64,000 nt of DNA. Source: Alcaligenaceae bacterium. Its GTDB lineage: Bacteria; Pseudomonadota; Gammaproteobacteria; Burkholderiales; Burkholderiaceae_B. The notes under the pieces are model-generated. The model made no database searches and was not told the origin of the DNA. It worked only from the letters and a program-made list of their open reading frames with translations. Below, piece after piece: positions 1 through 8,614 of the stretch. The position numbers and the translations under genes were made by a program. Position 1 is the first letter of the stretch. Every line of letters starts with the position of its first letter. The DNA lies in NCBI GenBank assembly GCA_947378965.1, contig CANCMG010000005.1, positions 34,604-98,603 of the forward strand, read 5' to 3'.

Positions 1-405
1 TGGACCAAACTCAGGCGCAGGTTCATAGCACTTTAAGCGATTGCCCCAAGGGCAAGTGACCAACACGTGGTCGGCGTGCTCACTAAAATTGAACTCGGTC
101 CCTTTTAACAATTCTTTCACCGAGGCAAGGCTTGCCAGCAGCGAGGTGCGACTTGGCGTCACAATCATAATATTGCCGCGCAGCACCATTGGCTTGCCGG
201 TAGGCAGATGAAACTGATTGCGACCTAAATTTATCCACATGTTTGTGATGCCAGTCATCAAATAAGGGTCTCGGGTAAAGCCCATCCCCATCACATAAAA
301 AATGGTGGCAAGTGATTGATCTGGAATTTCTAGATTCACGTGTTCTAACGCAACAATGTTGCCGAGGTCGCCCTCTGAACGGTTAAACGTGGTGGCGTTA
401 TGCAT
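1..405 (-). CDS. VOC-like (glyoxalase-fold) protein, C-terminus cut by window edge
   Basis: The minus strand is open for 135 codons from an ATG at 403-405 to the window edge, with a GGAGAC Shine-Dalgarno sequence just upstream. The protein begins MHNATTFNRSEGDLGNIV and continues with LEHVNLEIPD, a segment like the first beta strand of the vicinal-oxygen-chelate fold, followed by a helix-like stretch and the strand-like segments MWINLG and NQFHLPTG. The second H in NQFH would suit a metal or substrate position of the fold. The family assignment comes from pattern only and no substrate can be proposed. It is divergent from the Bug receptor gene that follows, leaving a 209-bp intergenic region. 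Confidence 0.6.
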   Translation of the reverse strand, partial: MHNATTFNRSEGDLGNIVALEHVNLEIPDQSLATIFYVMGMGFTRDPYLMTGITNMWINLGRNQFHLPTGKPMVLRGNIMIVTPSRTSLLASLASVKELLKGTEFNFSEHADHVLVTCPWGNRLKCYEPAPEFGP

Positions 406-614
406 GTTGTCTCCTGTGGCCGTTTAGTGGCGCGAATTGTATAGAGGGCTTGGCTTGCTGATAATCACTGTTTAACACATGTACCCGCGACATTAAAGTG
501 GTTCATGCTGCACTGCACAGGCGAACCCGTGTCAAACGCTTCCGCTAATATAGGACGAACGCCATGATCGGCTCGACTTAGCAAAAATAACGATAAGCAG
601 TTGGGGACAATATC

Positions 615-1589
615 TTGAACATTCGTTACAGAAAAGGGTTTTTAGGTGTGTGTCTTTGGCTGGCAAATGCTGGGCTTGTCTGTGCCTTAGCGACTGAGTT
701 TCCGGTTGCACCGATTACCATTGTTGTACCGTTTGCGGCGGGCAGTGGCACGGATCAAACCGCGCGAGCGATGGCTCAGTCGATGACAGAAGAGTTTGGT
801 GCGACCGTTGTGATCGACAACCGTGGTGGTGCAAATGGCATCTTGGCTGCTCAGTACGTGGCGCAGGCCAAGCCAAACGGCTACACGCTTTTGTTGACGA
901 CCAACACGACTCAAGTCGCGAACCAGCATCTGTATAAAAAGTTGCCCTACGATCCTGTGAAAGATTTTCAGCCGATAGGGTTGATTGGTCGTGGCAGTAT
1001 GTTTTTAGTGGTCAATGTTGCGACACCAATAAAAACGGTTGATGATCTGATCAAGGCGGCTCACGCTAAGCCAGGAAAGCTGAATTTTGGCAGCGGTAGT
1101 TCGTCGAGTCTGGTTGGCTCAGAGCTACTCAAGCAGATGGCAAATATTCAGGTCACTTCGGTGCCCTATAAAAGCAATCCGCAGGCGGTCAATGATTTGA
1201 TGGGTGGCCAAATTGATTATATGTTTTTAGATAGTTCGACCGCCTTGCCACTGATCCGTGCAGGGCGCTTGCATCCTCTGGCAGTCAGTGCCGCGACGCG
1301 CTCTAAGGCTGCGCAGGCAGTGCCGACCGTGGCCGAAGCAGGGTTGCCGGGGTTTGAGGTGACCTACTGGAACGCTGTGTATGCACCGACTGGTGTCGCG
1401 CCAGACATTATTGAGAAACTAGCCAAGCTGATTGCTGGTGCTGCTTTGTCAAAGCGTATGGTGGTACGCCAAGAGTCTTTAGGCAGCGAGGCGATCACGA
1501 GTACACCAAGCGAACTCGCTGCGTATCAAGCAAGTGAGGTGCGCACCTGGGGTCGCATTATCCGAGCGGCCGGTATTGAGCCCGAGTAG
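615..1589 (+). CDS. Bug/TctC-family periplasmic solute receptor
   Basis: A 324-residue extracytoplasmic receptor of the tripartite tricarboxylate transporter receptor family (PF03401). It starts at TTG with GGGGAC seven bases upstream. Residues 1-26 form a signal peptide (positively charged MNIRYRK, then a hydrophobic core). The mature part carries the family landmarks: ITIVVPFAAGSGTDQTAR near residue 35, an NRGGANG turn, PNGYTLL, and the VPYKSNPQAVNDLMGGQ segment around residues 190-210. Such proteins clamp carboxylated organic acids in the periplasm. A CoA transferase gene follows 39 bp downstream on the same strand, suggesting the captured acid is then activated as a CoA thioester; this link is inference. 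No TctA/TctB membrane gene is nearby. Confidence 0.93.
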   Translation: MNIRYRKGFLGVCLWLANAGLVCALATEFPVAPITIVVPFAAGSGTDQTARAMAQSMTEEFGATVVIDNRGGANGILAAQYVAQAKPNGYTLLLTTNTTQVANQHLYKKLPYDPVKDFQPIGLIGRGSMFLVVNVATPIKTVDDLIKAAHAKPGKLNFGSGSSSSLVGSELLKQMANIQVTSVPYKSNPQAVNDLMGGQIDYMFLDSSTALPLIRAGRLHPLAVSAATRSKAAQAVPTVAEAGLPGFEVTYWNAVYAPTGVAPDIIEKLAKLIAGAALSKRMVVRQESLGSEAITSTPSELAAYQASEVRTWGRIIRAAGIEPE

Positions 1590-1628
1590 GTTCCGCAGCC
1601 TTTATCAATCTTTCATCGACTGTCAGAC

Positions 1629-2765
1629 ATGCAAAATATTCTGCAAGGCGTTACGGTTTTAGAACTCGGTCAAGTGCTTGCGGGCCCCTTTGCAGGGGCA
1701 ATTTTTGCCGATTTGGGTGCCGAGGTGATTAAGCTCGAACGGGTTGAGGGTGGGGATGACGCACGCAACATGGGCGTCGCCTTTCGCTATGGCGATGCAC
1801 TGAATTTTCATGTGTTCAATCGTGGCAAAAAATCCGTTGCAATTGATTTAAAGAGCGCCGAGGGTTTAGCTGCCTTTGAGCGTCTCGCATCAACAGCTGA
1901 TGTTTTTATTCACAACATGCGTCCTGGCGTGACAAAGGCGCTGGGCGTTGACGGTCAGGCGTTATGCGCCCGTCACACTCAATTGATCTATTGCGAGATC
2001 TCTGCTTTTGGTCACACTGGGCCGATGCATATGCAGCCAGGGTACGAACCATTGATCCAGGCGTTTAGCGGTTTGTCGAGTACGAATGGTGGGCCAGCTG
2101 ACCCGCCCATGCGTTCTGGTGCCTCTGTGTGCGATCAGGGCACGGGCATGTGGGCGGTGATCGGTGCGCTAGCCCTGTTGCAGCGACGTGGGCATACTGG
2201 TCGTGGCGGAGTGGTGAGCACTTCGTTACTTGAGACGGCGCTAGGCTGGGTCGGGCAAAAGGCTGATGCCTATGTCAATCTCGCGCGATTGCCAGAGCGG
2301 CACCGCTCTGGGCATCCCGGTTTTGTGCCCTACGAATCGTTTGAAACAAAAGATGCACCAATCTTGGTCTGTTGCGGCAACGATCGGTTATTTGCGAAGT
2401 TTGCGCAAGAGTTAGGGCATCCAGAGTGGCTGAGTGATCCGCGATTTTCTAGCAATCGAAATCGCCTGGCTAATAAAATTGTGTTGTTAGAAATCTTGAT
2501 CCCGTTGTTGCATGAACATCCGCGTGCCGTGTGGCTTGCGCGTTTCAATGCAGCAGGCGTGCCTTGCGCACCCGTCAATACGGTGCCCGAAGCGCTCGAA
2601 GACCCTCAAGTGCAGGCATTGCAGATGCAGAGCTCTGTACCCGGAGAAGATTTTGTATTGACCGCGTTACCGGTATCGTTTGATGGAGAGCGCCCCGCAC
2701 ACCGCTCTGTTGCACCTAGGCTTGGACAGCACAACAAAGAATTCGCTGTGCCAGTCAAAAAATAA
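1629..2765 (+). CDS. CaiB/BaiF family (family III) CoA transferase
   Basis: 378 residues, the normal length for a family III CoA transferase (formyl-CoA transferase/CaiB type). The N-terminus has the typical nucleotide-binding start VTVLELGQVLAGPFAG, then GAEVIKLERVEGGDDAR. The catalytic aspartate that forms the acyl anhydride is D169 within GASVCDQGTG, at the position expected from the Frc family. The enzyme moves CoA between carboxylic acids in the cytoplasm. It is probably co-transcribed with the Bug receptor 39 bp upstream. The exact substrate cannot be read from sequence; members act on oxalate, carnitine, bile acids, succinate and other acids. Confidence 0.92.
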   Translation: MQNILQGVTVLELGQVLAGPFAGAIFADLGAEVIKLERVEGGDDARNMGVAFRYGDALNFHVFNRGKKSVAIDLKSAEGLAAFERLASTADVFIHNMRPGVTKALGVDGQALCARHTQLIYCEISAFGHTGPMHMQPGYEPLIQAFSGLSSTNGGPADPPMRSGASVCDQGTGMWAVIGALALLQRRGHTGRGGVVSTSLLETALGWVGQKADAYVNLARLPERHRSGHPGFVPYESFETKDAPILVCCGNDRLFAKFAQELGHPEWLSDPRFSSNRNRLANKIVLLEILIPLLHEHPRAVWLARFNAAGVPCAPVNTVPEALEDPQVQALQMQSSVPGEDFVLTALPVSFDGERPAHRSVAPRLGQHNKEFAVPVKK

Positions 2766-2851
2766 AAAACTGCGAATGTTAAGACAAGTGACAGACGCTG
2801 TTTACCCAGCAAACGTGTGACCAAGCGCAGGGCGCAGTACAGCTACAAAAT

Positions 2852-3241
2852 CTAGGCGTTCAGCCGCAGCGTGCACTTGTCGCCACTTGCGCGTCTAGAA
2901 ATGGTGACTGCGCTTAAGTGCGCAACCGTATGAATCAGTTGATCTTTGATAAACAGGCAGAGGTTCTCAAGCGTAGCGGGCCCTAAGCCCGTAATATCAT
3001 CTAAAAAATGATGGTCTAGCAGCGCACGAACGCGTTCAATCTCTAGGCGAACATAGGCTAAGTCGAGCACCATGCCCGAGACAGGATCACGCTGCCCCGT
3101 CAAGGTGATTTCGGCCTCATAGGTATGGCCGTGGATTTGACGGCTGCCCTGAGCATCGACGGTTCGACTAAGTGTATGCGCGGCCTCAAAATAAAATCTT
3201 TGTGAGAGCTCGAACTCGTGGGTGGTGTTTTGTAGCTTCAA
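2852..3241 (-). CDS. queD: 6-carboxytetrahydropterin synthase-like protein (QueD/PTPS family)
   Basis: 129 residues with the PTPS fold landmarks: FEAAHTL giving H22, then IHGHTY giving H37 and H39 as zinc ligands, and LDHHFLDDI near residue 75. It should convert dihydroneopterin triphosphate to 6-carboxy-tetrahydropterin for queuosine precursor synthesis. Its TTG start overlaps the TGA stop of queE, so the two are translationally coupled. An oddity is that the catalytic Cys four residues before the first H of HGH in E. coli QueD is Ser33 here. Either this subfamily uses different chemistry or another residue substitutes. The neighbouring queE supports a role in the 7-deazaguanine pathway. Confidence 0.85.
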   Translation of the reverse strand: MKLQNTTHEFELSQRFYFEAAHTLSRTVDAQGSRQIHGHTYEAEITLTGQRDPVSGMVLDLAYVRLEIERVRALLDHHFLDDITGLGPATLENLCLFIKDQLIHTVAHLSAVTISRRASGDKCTLRLNA

Positions 3242-3870
3242 CGGATGTCCAAAAACTTATGGGTTTGCACTGAGAGCCGCCAGTCTGGATGTTGCTGGCA
3301 GTACTCAATGGCGTTGAGAGTGTTTTTCTTTTGAAACAAACCATCCATCGGCTGAAGCAAATAGTGTTCAAAGCCTGTGGTGTCAACCATGTCTGGCATC
3401 AGACGAGGCTGTGGGTATACCAACTTGAGTTCATTACCCGATTTTTGTACCCAGTCTGCACCGGCCTTGGGGCTCACGCAGATCCAATCAATCCCAGCGG
3501 GTACGTTCAGCGTGCCATTGGTTTCAAGAGCGATTTCAAAATCTTGTTGGTGCAACGCGTCAATTAGCGCGGTGTCAACTTGCAAGAGCGGTTCGCCACC
3601 CGTCAGCACAACATAGCGATTGTGTTGTTGAACGGGCCAAAGCGAGGCAATCAGCTCGGCGAGCTCGGCCGCAGAGTTGAATTTTCCGCCCAATGTCCCG
3701 TCAGTGCCAACGAACTCGGTGTCGCAAAACTGACAAATGGCGTTGGCGCGATCGACTTCGCGGCCAGACCAGAGATTGCAGCCAGAAAATCTGCAGAATA
3801 CTGCCGGTCGACCGGCTCTGAGCCCTTCGCCTTGCAGGGTGTAAAAAATTTCTTTAACGCTGTATGTCAT
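3238..3870 (-). CDS. queE: 7-carboxy-7-deazaguanine synthase, radical SAM
   Basis: 210 residues beginning MTYSVKEIFYTLQGEG, the QueE hallmark N-terminus. Instead of the usual CX3CX2C cluster motif it has C31, then 14 residues, then C46-X2-C49 (CQFCDTEF). This CX14CX2C arrangement is known from Burkholderia-type QueE enzymes. The motif ligates the [4Fe-4S] cluster that cleaves SAM; the enzyme contracts the 6-carboxypterin ring to 7-carboxy-7-deazaguanine. TGGEPLLQ near residue 90 is the SAM-binding GGE motif. The stop codon overlaps the queD start. No clear Shine-Dalgarno sequence precedes the ATG. Confidence 0.95.
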   Translation of the reverse strand: MTYSVKEIFYTLQGEGLRAGRPAVFCRFSGCNLWSGREVDRANAICQFCDTEFVGTDGTLGGKFNSAAELAELIASLWPVQQHNRYVVLTGGEPLLQVDTALIDALHQQDFEIALETNGTLNVPAGIDWICVSPKAGADWVQKSGNELKLVYPQPRLMPDMVDTTGFEHYLLQPMDGLFQKKNTLNAIEYCQQHPDWRLSVQTHKFLDIR

Positions 3871-3915
3871 GATTGGTGTTTGTCAAAAGACTCATCACCA
3901 ATTGTAACGGCGTTG

Positions 3916-5466
3916 TCACTGACCTGTGGGCTTGTTCCACCAACCGCCGCCGAGAGCTTGAAACAGCGCCGCGGTGTTACCTAAGCGGCTAGCCTGTATT
4001 TGAGCCTCATTGAGTAAGGCTTGGCGGTATGTTTGTTGGGCGTTAATCAGTGCGAGTCGATCCAGATAGCCCCCAGCGTGCTGTCTGCCACTGAGTTCGT
4101 ACGTTTTTTTTGCCGCTGCGGTTAAGTCATTGACGATCGTCATGGCTTGGGCATCCGATTTTATGGCGTGCAACGTATCGGCGACGTTTTGAAAGGCAGT
4201 GATGACCGTCAAACGGTACTGCGCGGCCGCTTGCTTTTGTGCCTCGGTGGCTGCGTATTCTCGGTACATCAGTGTGCCACCCGCAAAGATTGGCTGTGCA
4301 ATGTTGAGCGCAAGCTCAAAAAATCCACCGCTACCAGCCCAAAACATTTGGTTGAAGTTGCTGGCGGTGCCGCCTAAAGTGCCGCTCAGCGACAGCTGCG
4401 GAAATCTTGCCGCACGGGCCACGCCGATCTGTGCATTCGCAGCGCGAAGCAGTTGTTCGGCCGCTTGAATATCTGGCCGTTGTTCAACAAGTTGCGAGGG
4501 CAGGGTCAGTGGCAGATCTTCGGGTAACTTGAACGAGACCAGATCAAACGCAGGCACCTCTTGATCTTGAGTACGGCCCGCCAAGACTCTTAACAAATCG
4601 CGATTTTGCTCAAATTGCTTTTGCAGAGGTGGCAGCAGTTGTTTGACTTGCCCTAAGGCGCTCTCTTGAATTGAAAAATCGAGTTGGGATGCATAGCCCG
4701 ACTTTTGTTGTCGCTTGACCAGCGCGACAGCAGTTTCATTGGCCTCAATCATGTCTTTTGTAATGGCAATCTGCTTGCGCAACATGCCATCTTGAACGGC
4801 TGCAGCCACTACGTTCGACGCTAAGGTGATGTAGGCAGCTTGTAATTGAAATTTTTGCGCATCTGTCTGCGCTTGTAATGACTCAACGGCGCGACGATTC
4901 AACCCGAAAATGTCCGGCATATAGCCCACGGTCAACTGCGCGGTATGAAAATTGAAGACTGTTGAACCGTTGTAGGGGGCTGTTCCGCCTTGGCTAGCAG
5001 GTGTGCCTTGATAAGCGCCGATGTAGTTTCCGTCACCCTGCACGCCTGGTGAGTTTCCGCCAAGGTTGCCGGGCAGCTTTGTGCGCGTCGGCATGTAGTT
5101 CGCTTGCACTGTCGGATAAAAATACCCTTGCTGGGCGTAAACATTTTGTTGGGCAACGTTCAGAGCTCTCTGTGCGATTTCGATAGTCGGGCTAGCTGCA
5201 AAAGCCTGTTCGATCAGCGTGTTCAGGTCAGACGAGCGAAAGAGCGTCCACCAGTCGTTGCGGATATCCGCGCCCACCGCCAGGCGCTGATCAGCACCTG
5301 CTTGGCTGGCGGCGCGAGTGCCGGTGGCGGACGCCTCCGTCGAGGTGCCGTAGCCTGTGGATTCCGGGAGCTCTGGGCGTTGATAGTCTGGGCCGACCGC
5401 GCAGCCTGCCATCGTGCTACAGGCAAGTGCAACGGCGAAGTGCTTAGCGAGTCTGAGCTTAACCAT
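3916..5466 (-). CDS. NodT-family outer-membrane efflux lipoprotein (TolC-like)
   Basis: 516 residues from the ATG at 5464-5466; the frame is open further upstream but that would run deep into the preceding RND gene. The chosen start gives MVKLRLAKHF followed by a hydrophobic segment and the lipobox MAGC with acylated Cys about residue 22, then AVGPDYQRPELP, the classic NodT start. Two repeated outer-membrane-efflux halves follow, with DWWTLF and LPSQLVEQRPDIQAAE as family signatures. It forms the trimeric outer-membrane channel of the RND pump. It overlaps the RND stop by 8 bp (ATGGTTAA), so it is third in an MFP-RND-OMF operon. Confidence 0.95.
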   Translation of the reverse strand: MVKLRLAKHFAVALACSTMAGCAVGPDYQRPELPESTGYGTSTEASATGTRAASQAGADQRLAVGADIRNDWWTLFRSSDLNTLIEQAFAASPTIEIAQRALNVAQQNVYAQQGYFYPTVQANYMPTRTKLPGNLGGNSPGVQGDGNYIGAYQGTPASQGGTAPYNGSTVFNFHTAQLTVGYMPDIFGLNRRAVESLQAQTDAQKFQLQAAYITLASNVVAAAVQDGMLRKQIAITKDMIEANETAVALVKRQQKSGYASQLDFSIQESALGQVKQLLPPLQKQFEQNRDLLRVLAGRTQDQEVPAFDLVSFKLPEDLPLTLPSQLVEQRPDIQAAEQLLRAANAQIGVARAARFPQLSLSGTLGGTASNFNQMFWAGSGGFFELALNIAQPIFAGGTLMYREYAATEAQKQAAAQYRLTVITAFQNVADTLHAIKSDAQAMTIVNDLTAAAKKTYELSGRQHAGGYLDRLALINAQQTYRQALLNEAQIQASRLGNTAALFQALGGGWWNKPTGQ

Positions 5467-8400
5467 GGGTCGACGCACCAGTTGGCTCATCCAATAGCCC
5501 AGCGGCTTCGTCTGAGGCATTTGTAAAGTGACCAAAGAGTTTGAGTGCGGCTGGCAAAATCAACAGCATAAAAATTGTTCCGGTCGTAATGCCACCCACA
5601 ATGACGCAGGCGAATGGGCGATTCGTTTCGCTGCCAATATCTTGCGACAGCGCTGCCGGCAACAGACCAAGACCCGCCATCAGTGCGGTCATCAGAATCG
5701 GGCGCAAACGCGATACTGCACCTTCCAAGATTGCCTCTGTCGTTGACTGCCCGTCACGCAGACGCATAATGACTTCTTCGGCCATGATGACGCTGTTTTG
5801 GACTGAGATACCTGCCACGGCGATGAAGCCAACGGCGGCTGAGACGGATAAATTTAAACCCGCTAAGCCTAGGGCAGCTAAGCCGCCAATCAGTGTGAAT
5901 GGCAGCATGCCAATGACTAAGCTTGCCATGCGTAATGAGCGAAAGGCCCAAAAGAGCAGAGAAAAAATTAAGAGGATCGTAAAGGGAATGATCACTGTCA
6001 GCCGCTTTGTTGCGCGCTGCGAGTTTTCAAACTGGCCGCCCCAGCTCAGTTCATAACCTGGTGGTAACTTGACCTTGTCTTGCACCTTTTGTTGCGCCTC
6101 GGCGACAAAGCTTCCTTGATCGCGACCCAGTAAATTCATTTTCACAATGACGATGCGAGTACCGGCTTCACGCAAGACCCGTGAGGCACCTTCTCTCACT
6201 TCGACCGAGGCCACATCGCCTAGTGCGATAGTGCCTGCACCATTACCAACCTGAGTACCAGGAATCTCAAGTTGCAGCGCGGCGATTGAATCAATACTGT
6301 TACGGTGTTCACGATCAATTTTCACGACCACATCAAACCGTTTGTCACCATCATAAAAACTGGTCACTGAGGCACCAGACATTGCCTGAGTCACCAAAGT
6401 GCTGACATCGCTAATGCCAATGCCATAGCGCGCCAACTTAACCCGATCTGGCACCACCACGACTTCTGATTGACCGCTCAGTTTGGTGGCTTCAACATCC
6501 GTCGCACCTCGGATGCGTTCGATGACTTCAACAATCTCAGCAGCTTTTTCTTCCAGTATTTCCAGACTCGTCCCGCTGATTTTGGCAACGATTTCGCCTC
6601 GAAATCCCGACAAGGATTCTTCAACGTTATCCTGAATCACTTGAGAAAAATTTGTCATGATGCCTGGGATTGAAGAGAGATCCTTTGACATACTGCTGAT
6701 TAATGCCTCTTTGTTGGAGAAGCGCCACTGATCACGCGGCTTAAGGTCGACCAGACTCTCAAGATTGTTGGGTCCCTTAGGATCTGAGCCATCATCGGGG
6801 CGCCCGACATGCGAAATCAGACGTGAAACCTCAGGGTAGGCAAGTAGTTTTGCCCTGACGAGTCTTTCGATGTCTTTGGTGTGCTCGAGCGAGGAAGAGG
6901 TCGGTAAGGTGATGCTCAACCAGATATTGCCTTCGTCTAGCTTAGGCATGAATTCGCTACCCATTCGCGTCGCAAGCGCAAAAGCGACGACAACTGGGAT
7001 GATTGAAAGTAACAGTGCTTTTTGTGCATGACCCATGACCCAGACCACAAGTATGCGATAGCGCTCTTGAAGGCCGTCTAGCCAAGGCTTGTGCTTTTCA
7101 ACTAAGGGGCGATTGCGTACTACGTAGGCGAGTAGGGTCGGTAACAGCGTAAAGGTTAAGAGCACCGCTCCGATGAGAGCAAAGGTTAACGTTAAGGCAA
7201 CGGGCGTAAAGATTTTTCCTTCAACGCGCTGAAAGGTAAAGATTGGTACAAAGGCCAAGATGATGATGGCTTTAGAAAACAACACTGGTCTCGACATGTC
7301 GGTGAGTGTGCGATGTACCGCATGCATCCGCTCAGAAATCGCGGTTTTTGAGTGTGCCTCGTTTTGAGCTGAGCTCATGGCTAAGCGAACCATCAACGCT
7401 TCGACGATTACCACTGCGCTGTCAATGATGATGCCAAAGTCGACCGCGCCTAGAGAAATCAGGTTGGCCGATACACCTAAAGCGTTCATCAAAATAAAAG
7501 CAAAAAGCAACGAGAGGGGGATCACGGTAGCGACCACAAAGGCCGCTAGCCAACTCGATAAAAAGACAACTAATACGGCGAAGACAAGCAAGGCGCCCAC
7601 AATCAGATTGTGCACAACGGTATTAACGGTGAGTGTGACCAGTTCTGTGCGGTCATAGATCGGCACAATCTTCACACCAACAGGCAGCTTAGTTTGTAAC
7701 TCCGCAATCCTTTCTTTGAGCGCGGCGTTAATTTTTGAAGGGTTTCCGCCTTTGGTCATTGAAACGATGCCCTCGACGATACTATCTTTTTTGTCAAACG
7801 CCACGATTCCAAAACGAGGCCGCTCGGCCTCCTTCACGGTGGCCACATCCCCGACGGTGATGGATTGCCCCTGACGGGCGATGATGACAACCTTGCGTAT
7901 GTCGTCTAAGGTTGCAAAGAGCCCCGCAGAGCGCACGACAAAGGATTCGTCTCCGTGCTTGATGAGGCCGCCCCCGGCGCTACTGTTTCCATTACTAATC
8001 GCTTGGCTCAGTTGGTTTAGGGTGATCTGATATTTTCGTAAGGTGAGTGGATCGATCTCGATATGAAATTCTTTGATCGCCCCGCCAAAACTCACGACGT
8101 CTGCGACCCCTGGCGTCATACGCAGCGCTGGCCGGATAGTCCAGTCTTGCAAGGTACGAATTTCAGTGTCAGACAAGCCAGGCGCGTCAATCGTATAGCG
8201 ATACACTTCGCCGACCGCGGTCGACAATGGCGCTAGTTGAGGTTGAACCCCAGCAGGAAGATTGACCGTAGACAGTTTCTCGGTCACCTGCTGACGCGCG
8301 AAGTAGTTATTAGTCCCCTCGCTAAAGGTGAGCGTGACAATCGATAGGCCCGTCATTGTGACCGAGCGAACATTGACTAGATTCGGCACGCCAGCCATTT

Positions 8401-8614
8401 CTCGTTCGATGGGTAAAGAGATGGTTCGCTCGATATCTTCTGGCGCCTGGCCAGACATTTGCGAAATCACTCTGACCTGAACGTCTTGTACGTCTGGAAA
8501 CGCCTCGATGGGCAGGTTGTTGATGGCATAGCCGCCGAAACCAATCAAGGCTGTGACTAACAGCAAGATAAACATGCGCTGCGTCATTGCAAAGACAATC
8601 AAGCGATCGATCAT
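5459..8614 (-). CDS. Heavy-metal-efflux type RND transporter (CzcA/CusA-like)
   Basis: 1051 residues, the standard size for an inner-membrane RND pump, beginning MIDRLIVFAMTQRMFILLL. LPIEAFPDVQDVQVRV near residue 35 is the CzcA/CusA start. Transmembrane helix 4 carries DFGIIIDSAVVIVEAL with D398 as the proton-relay aspartate; the DFG-D-E layout is that of heavy-metal exporters, though the usual N after VE is A. It uses the proton gradient to drive periplasmic or cytoplasmic metal ions out through the trimeric channel. A divalent metal is the best guess; the CusA-type methionine relay is not obvious. Its ATG overlaps the membrane-fusion gene stop (ATGA). Confidence 0.93.
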   Translation of the reverse strand: MIDRLIVFAMTQRMFILLLVTALIGFGGYAINNLPIEAFPDVQDVQVRVISQMSGQAPEDIERTISLPIEREMAGVPNLVNVRSVTMTGLSIVTLTFSEGTNNYFARQQVTEKLSTVNLPAGVQPQLAPLSTAVGEVYRYTIDAPGLSDTEIRTLQDWTIRPALRMTPGVADVVSFGGAIKEFHIEIDPLTLRKYQITLNQLSQAISNGNSSAGGGLIKHGDESFVVRSAGLFATLDDIRKVVIIARQGQSITVGDVATVKEAERPRFGIVAFDKKDSIVEGIVSMTKGGNPSKINAALKERIAELQTKLPVGVKIVPIYDRTELVTLTVNTVVHNLIVGALLVFAVLVVFLSSWLAAFVVATVIPLSLLFAFILMNALGVSANLISLGAVDFGIIIDSAVVIVEALMVRLAMSSAQNEAHSKTAISERMHAVHRTLTDMSRPVLFSKAIIILAFVPIFTFQRVEGKIFTPVALTLTFALIGAVLLTFTLLPTLLAYVVRNRPLVEKHKPWLDGLQERYRILVVWVMGHAQKALLLSIIPVVVAFALATRMGSEFMPKLDEGNIWLSITLPTSSSLEHTKDIERLVRAKLLAYPEVSRLISHVGRPDDGSDPKGPNNLESLVDLKPRDQWRFSNKEALISSMSKDLSSIPGIMTNFSQVIQDNVEESLSGFRGEIVAKISGTSLEILEEKAAEIVEVIERIRGATDVEATKLSGQSEVVVVPDRVKLARYGIGISDVSTLVTQAMSGASVTSFYDGDKRFDVVVKIDREHRNSIDSIAALQLEIPGTQVGNGAGTIALGDVASVEVREGASRVLREAGTRIVIVKMNLLGRDQGSFVAEAQQKVQDKVKLPPGYELSWGGQFENSQRATKRLTVIIPFTILLIFSLLFWAFRSLRMASLVIGMLPFTLIGGLAALGLAGLNLSVSAAVGFIAVAGISVQNSVIMAEEVIMRLRDGQSTTEAILEGAVSRLRPILMTALMAGLGLLPAALSQDIGSETNRPFACVIVGGITTGTIFMLLILPAALKLFGHFTNASDEAAGLLDEPTGASTHG

